Of a stretch of DNA of 9,839 nucleotides, positions 6,882 to 9,839 are shown piece by piece. The stretch comes from an uncultured Acidimicrobiia bacterium (GTDB lineage Bacteria; Actinomycetota; Acidimicrobiia; IMCC26256; CALEDW01), in contig CALEDW010000045.1 in assembly GCA_937949585.1 (NCBI GenBank), positions 1 through 9,839 of the forward strand. Reading direction: 5' to 3'. How positions within the stretch are numbered: position 1 is the stretch's first letter; every line of letters begins with the position of its first letter. The notes under the pieces were generated by a model that made no database searches, was not told the DNA's origin, and saw only the letters and a program-made list of their open reading frames with translations. Position numbers and translations under genes: made by a program.

Positions 6882-9839
6882 CGGGCCCGCCTCGACGTCG
6901 CAGCCGGGACCGGACCGCGACGGCACGGTGATGGAGACCGAGGCCCCAGGCCGCCAGCGCCGCCCACGCCACCACCTGTACGGCCACCGCCGCGTTGCGC
7001 CGCCATTGGCGGGCGTCGTGGAGCGTCACCGCCCCGGCGCGGTCCAGCTCCCAGGCGTTCGCCCAGCCGTAGGCCGGGCGGCTGCGGCGCACGGGGCCCG
7101 GCACGGCGCCGGCCACGAACCGGTCGTCGGCGGCGGTCGCCTCCACCAGCGCACCGGCCGGCACCGCCCGACCGGGCGTCCACGGCCGCTCCCGGCCCAC
7201 CTCGGCGGCCAGCGCCGCCCGCAGCGGGTCGTCTGCCCCCGGCGCCGGGACCGTTCCACCCGCGAGCGCGGCGCGGGTCGGGACCCACGTCTCGACCTCG
7301 TACACGGCGAGGCCCTCGCCCTGCTCGAGGCGCACGAGATCGAGCTGGGCCTCCAGCGCCGCCAGCAGCGAGGCGGGCGCGGGCCGGGCCGGGCCGTCGG
7401 GGGCGAGGCGTTGCGGCACGACGACGTAGCGGACGGCGAGCACCCCCAGCACCCTGCCCAAGCGGGGACTGCGGTGCTCCCGCAGGGCCGCCACCGTGCG
7501 GGCCAGGAGGCGACGGGCGTCACCGTCGGGCGGCGGCAGCAGCACTCGGGCGTCCCCGGTCCCGGAGTCGGTGAGGCCGTAGCCGAGCGGGCCCGACCGC
7601 AACGGGTCGAGGGGCAGGGCCGACGGGTCGCCGAGCCACAGGACCCGGAAGCCGCCCTCGGAACGTTCGGCGGCGACCCAGCCGAGCTGCTCCGGCCAGC
7701 CCCGGGCCGGGGTGTGCCAGGCGCCGTCCCAGGCGTCGACCGCGAACGCCGCCGCCGGGAACGACAGGGCCAGCGCCCCGCCGACCGAGGCGACCTGCCG
7801 CCATCCGAAGTGGAACCGCCGGACGTCCTCGGCGAACGCGGCGGCACCGAGCCCCACCGCCAAGGCGAGGCCGAGCGCGGCCGGCACCAGCGTCCCCTCG
7901 GGCGCCGGGACCGGCCAGCCGAGCCGGGCGGGCACCCAGGTGCACGCCCAGCCGAGCACCACCAGCGCCCAGCCCCGCGCCGCCCACACGAGGCGGGGAC
8001 CCCACGCCAAGGCCAGGACGAGCAGCCCGGCGCCGGCCAGCACCCACCCGGAGGCCCCGGCCCCGGCCGGGCCGGTCGCGAACCGCACCACCCGGCCGAG
8101 CGACGGTTCCCCGGGGTACGCGACCCCGAGCGCGGCGAGCCGCGGCCCGGCTCCCAGGTAGGCGAGCGGCCAGGGCAGGAGCAGCAGGAGCGCCAGCCCG
8201 GTGATGGCCGGCGCGGCCACCAGCAGCGACCGGGTCGGCTCGCCCCTCCCGACGAACGGCCGAACGCACACGAACGCCGCCGCCACCGCCGTCGGCACCA
8301 GCGCCGCAGGCGGCCAGGCCGCGACCATCACCGCCAGCAGCGCCGCCGCTCCCAGCCACGTGCGGGCCGTCGGCGGGCGCTCCGGGTGGCAACCGCCGGC
8401 GCGGCACAGCAGCAGCACCAGCCACGGCGCCAGCGCCGCGGTGACCAGGGGACCGAGGCGCCCGGCGGCGATCGCGTTGCGGTGCAGGGGGTTCACGCCG
8501 TAGGCGAGCCCGCAGGCCAGCGCGGCGAGGCCCGGCCCCGCCACCGCCCGGCCCAGCCGCCACGCACCCCAGGTCCCGACCGGCAGGGCCAGCACCACCG
8601 CCGCGGTGCGGGCCGGCCCGGCCGCGCCGGCGAACGGGACGGTCCAGAGCGCCAACAGCACCTGCAGCACCGGGGCGGGGGCCGGTGAGCCGAGCAGGAC
8701 GGGCCGCCACCCCGAACCGTAGGAGCGCCACAGCTCGCCGATCCCGGGCCAGACCCGGTTCTGGCCGATCTCCGCCACCCCCGACAGCAGCAGGTCGCGG
8801 GACCCGATCAGGACGACGACCAGGAAGCCCAGGGCCAGCACGCCCACCGGTTCCCGGGCCCGGGCGCCCGCGTCGGCCACAAACTCCCGGCCACGCAGCG
8901 ACAGCTCCTCGATGCGCTCCTCGGCGCGCAGCCGGGTGCGCCAGAAGCGCCGCAGCCGGCTGGACCCCCGCACCTGCAGGAACCGCAGGTCGCCGTCGTG
9001 CACCACCCGGCCGGCCTGCACCACCCGGCGCCTGCGCCGCAGACCGCCGAGGTGCGTGAGGGTCCACCACCACGCCCCCACCAGCACCACGGCCTGGCGC
9101 CGCCGCCCCGAGGCCGCCAGCAGCACCGCCTCGCCCGCGGCCAGGACCAGCGCGACCGGGACCGTCCACAGCAACGTCCAGGTCGAGGTGCAGGTGAGCC
9201 AGGTGCGGATCCGCTGGCGGGTGGCGACCTCGCCGCCGAGCGACTCACGGGTCGGGGCCGACACCGGAACCCGAGCGTCGGGGGTGACGAGCACCCGGGC
9301 GCCGGCGAGGCGGGCCCGCCAGCACAGATCGAGGTCCGCGGCACCCGGCCAGGCCGCCGGGTCGAAGCCGCCGAGGGCGGCGAACAGGTCGGAGCGCACC
9401 AGCATCGCCGTGTCGCTCACGAAGAACACGTCGCGGACGGCGTCGTGCTGCTCCTGGTCGAGCTCGCCCGGCTCCAGACCCAAGTGCGGCACCCCGAACC
9501 GGTCGATCGACCAACCGACCTCGCGCAGGACCTGGGGCCGGTCGACCTCCACGAGCTTGGGGCCGACGATCCCGGCGTTGGACCGGTAGGCCTCCTCCAC
9601 CATCACCCGCAGCGCCTCCGGCGCGGGCCGCGCCCCCGGGCGCACGAACCACAGGAACGTGGCCCCCTCAACCCGCCCGAGCACCTCGTTGGCCGCCGCC
9701 GCCTCCCCCCCGACGCCGGGGGCGCGCAGCACGTAGGCGGTGGGCAGGACCTCGGCGACGGCGGGGGCGACGTCGATCGGCGACCCGTCGTCGACGACGA
9801 GCACGACGAGTTGCGGGTAGTCCTGGCGGGCCAGGGCGA
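6874..9839 (-). CDS. Large GT2 glycosyltransferase fused to a polytopic GT-C-like membrane module (5' end outside window)
   Basis: The frame is open from the right edge to a TGA at 6874-6876, giving 987 visible residues, numbered here from the first complete codon; the true start is outside. Residues 1-200 form the second part of a GT2 fold. They contain LARQDYPQ, strand plus VVDDGS (D16, D17) for the nucleotide-sugar, RSNAGIVGPKLV, a DELDQEQ-like segment, LGGFDP and ADLDLCWR (167-174). About 13 membrane segments follow between 219 and 700. A loop after the segment at about 330-348 carries SRDLL (Asp348) and WRSYGSGWRP, resembling the first external loop of GT-C enzymes. Residues about 700-945 form a soluble, probably external domain, and a last membrane segment lies near 948-968 before a basic tail. 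Such proteins are found in actinobacteria beside DUF5719 and probably build an envelope glycan. The usual metal-binding acidic cluster of GT2 enzymes is missing here (FLWFVRPGARP, 61-71), so the GT2 half may be inactive. The donor and acceptor cannot be read from sequence. Confidence 0.9.
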   Translation of the reverse strand, partial: ALARQDYPQLVVLVVDDGSPIDVAPAVAEVLPTAYVLRAPGVGGEAAAANEVLGRVEGATFLWFVRPGARPAPEALRVMVEEAYRSNAGIVGPKLVEVDRPQVLREVGWSIDRFGVPHLGLEPGELDQEQHDAVRDVFFVSDTAMLVRSDLFAALGGFDPAAWPGAADLDLCWRARLAGARVLVTPDARVPVSAPTRESLGGEVATRQRIRTWLTCTSTWTLLWTVPVALVLAAGEAVLLAASGRRRQAVVLVGAWWWTLTHLGGLRRRRRVVQAGRVVHDGDLRFLQVRGSSRLRRFWRTRLRAEERIEELSLRGREFVADAGARAREPVGVLALGFLVVVLIGSRDLLLSGVAEIGQNRVWPGIGELWRSYGSGWRPVLLGSPAPAPVLQVLLALWTVPFAGAAGPARTAAVVLALPVGTWGAWRLGRAVAGPGLAALACGLAYGVNPLHRNAIAAGRLGPLVTAALAPWLVLLLCRAGGCHPERPPTARTWLGAAALLAVMVAAWPPAALVPTAVAAAFVCVRPFVGRGEPTRSLLVAAPAITGLALLLLLPWPLAYLGAGPRLAALGVAYPGEPSLGRVVRFATGPAGAGASGWVLAGAGLLVLALAWGPRLVWAARGWALVVLGWACTWVPARLGWPVPAPEGTLVPAALGLALAVGLGAAAFAEDVRRFHFGWRQVASVGGALALSFPAAAFAVDAWDGAWHTPARGWPEQLGWVAAERSEGGFRVLWLGDPSALPLDPLRSGPLGYGLTDSGTGDARVLLPPPDGDARRLLARTVAALREHRSPRLGRVLGVLAVRYVVVPQRLAPDGPARPAPASLLAALEAQLDLVRLEQGEGLAVYEVETWVPTRAALAGGTVPAPGADDPLRAALAAEVGRERPWTPGRAVPAGALVEATAADDRFVAGAVPGPVRRSRPAYGWANAWELDRAGAVTLHDARQWRRNAAVAVQVVAWAALAAWGLGLHHRAVAVRSRLRRRGGPDG

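Noticed and set aside
6637..8688. 683-codon plus-strand frame across the glycosyltransferase gene
   Set aside because: It is Arg/Pro/Gln/His-rich without any domain signal; the minus-strand frame shows clear GT2 motifs and membrane segments.
8976..8991. 16-base string GCAGGAACCGCAGGTC shared with 1815-1830
   Set aside because: Both copies encode the same short peptide, DLRFL, in minus-strand genes with strong codon bias. The similarity stops outside it, so it is most likely coincidence.

Overview
The window is very GC-rich DNA with dense coding and many GTG/ATG starts, typical of a high-GC Actinomycetota. The FtsH sequence (HEGGH zinc motif, proline-rich N-terminus) and the pairing of a very large membrane glycosyltransferase with a DUF5719-type protein suggest the class Acidimicrobiia. 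That placement is inferred from remembered family resemblance, not from a search.

Seven genes are supported. Six lie on the minus strand and one, ftsH, on the plus strand. From the left: a polytopic GT-C-like / PTPS-related membrane protein whose 3' end is cut off by the left edge (1-1523); a 56-residue CxxC/CxxC zinc-ribbon protein (1723-1893); a CPBP/Rce1-type intramembrane metalloprotease (2025-2738), divergent from ftsH (2822-4846); a membrane-anchored thioredoxin-fold protein (4860-5306), convergent with ftsH; a DUF5719-like anchored secreted protein (5403-6881); and a very large GT2-plus-membrane-domain glycosyltransferase whose 5' end is cut off by the right edge (6874-9839). The last two overlap by 8 bp and are translationally coupled.

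Two themes run through the window. One is cell-envelope construction: the large glycosyltransferase, its coupled DUF5719-like partner and the separate GT-C-like protein all look like envelope polysaccharide or glycoprotein factors. The other is membrane protein quality control and processing: FtsH, the CPBP protease and perhaps the thioredoxin-like protein. Whether these work together is not shown by the sequence.

Intergenic DNA is short, with no gap above 200 bp. The gap at 1524-1722 holds two strong tandem hairpins, one a perfect 15-bp stem. The gap at 1894-2024 holds a perfect 14-bp palindrome and four G(A/G)ATGAT copies spaced 9-12 bp apart. I see no mobile element, CRISPR array, tRNA, rRNA or phage gene. 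The region looks like ordinary chromosomal core with some unusual details. The strongest of these is a GT2 domain that appears to have lost its metal-binding acidic motif while remaining fused to an intact-looking membrane module.
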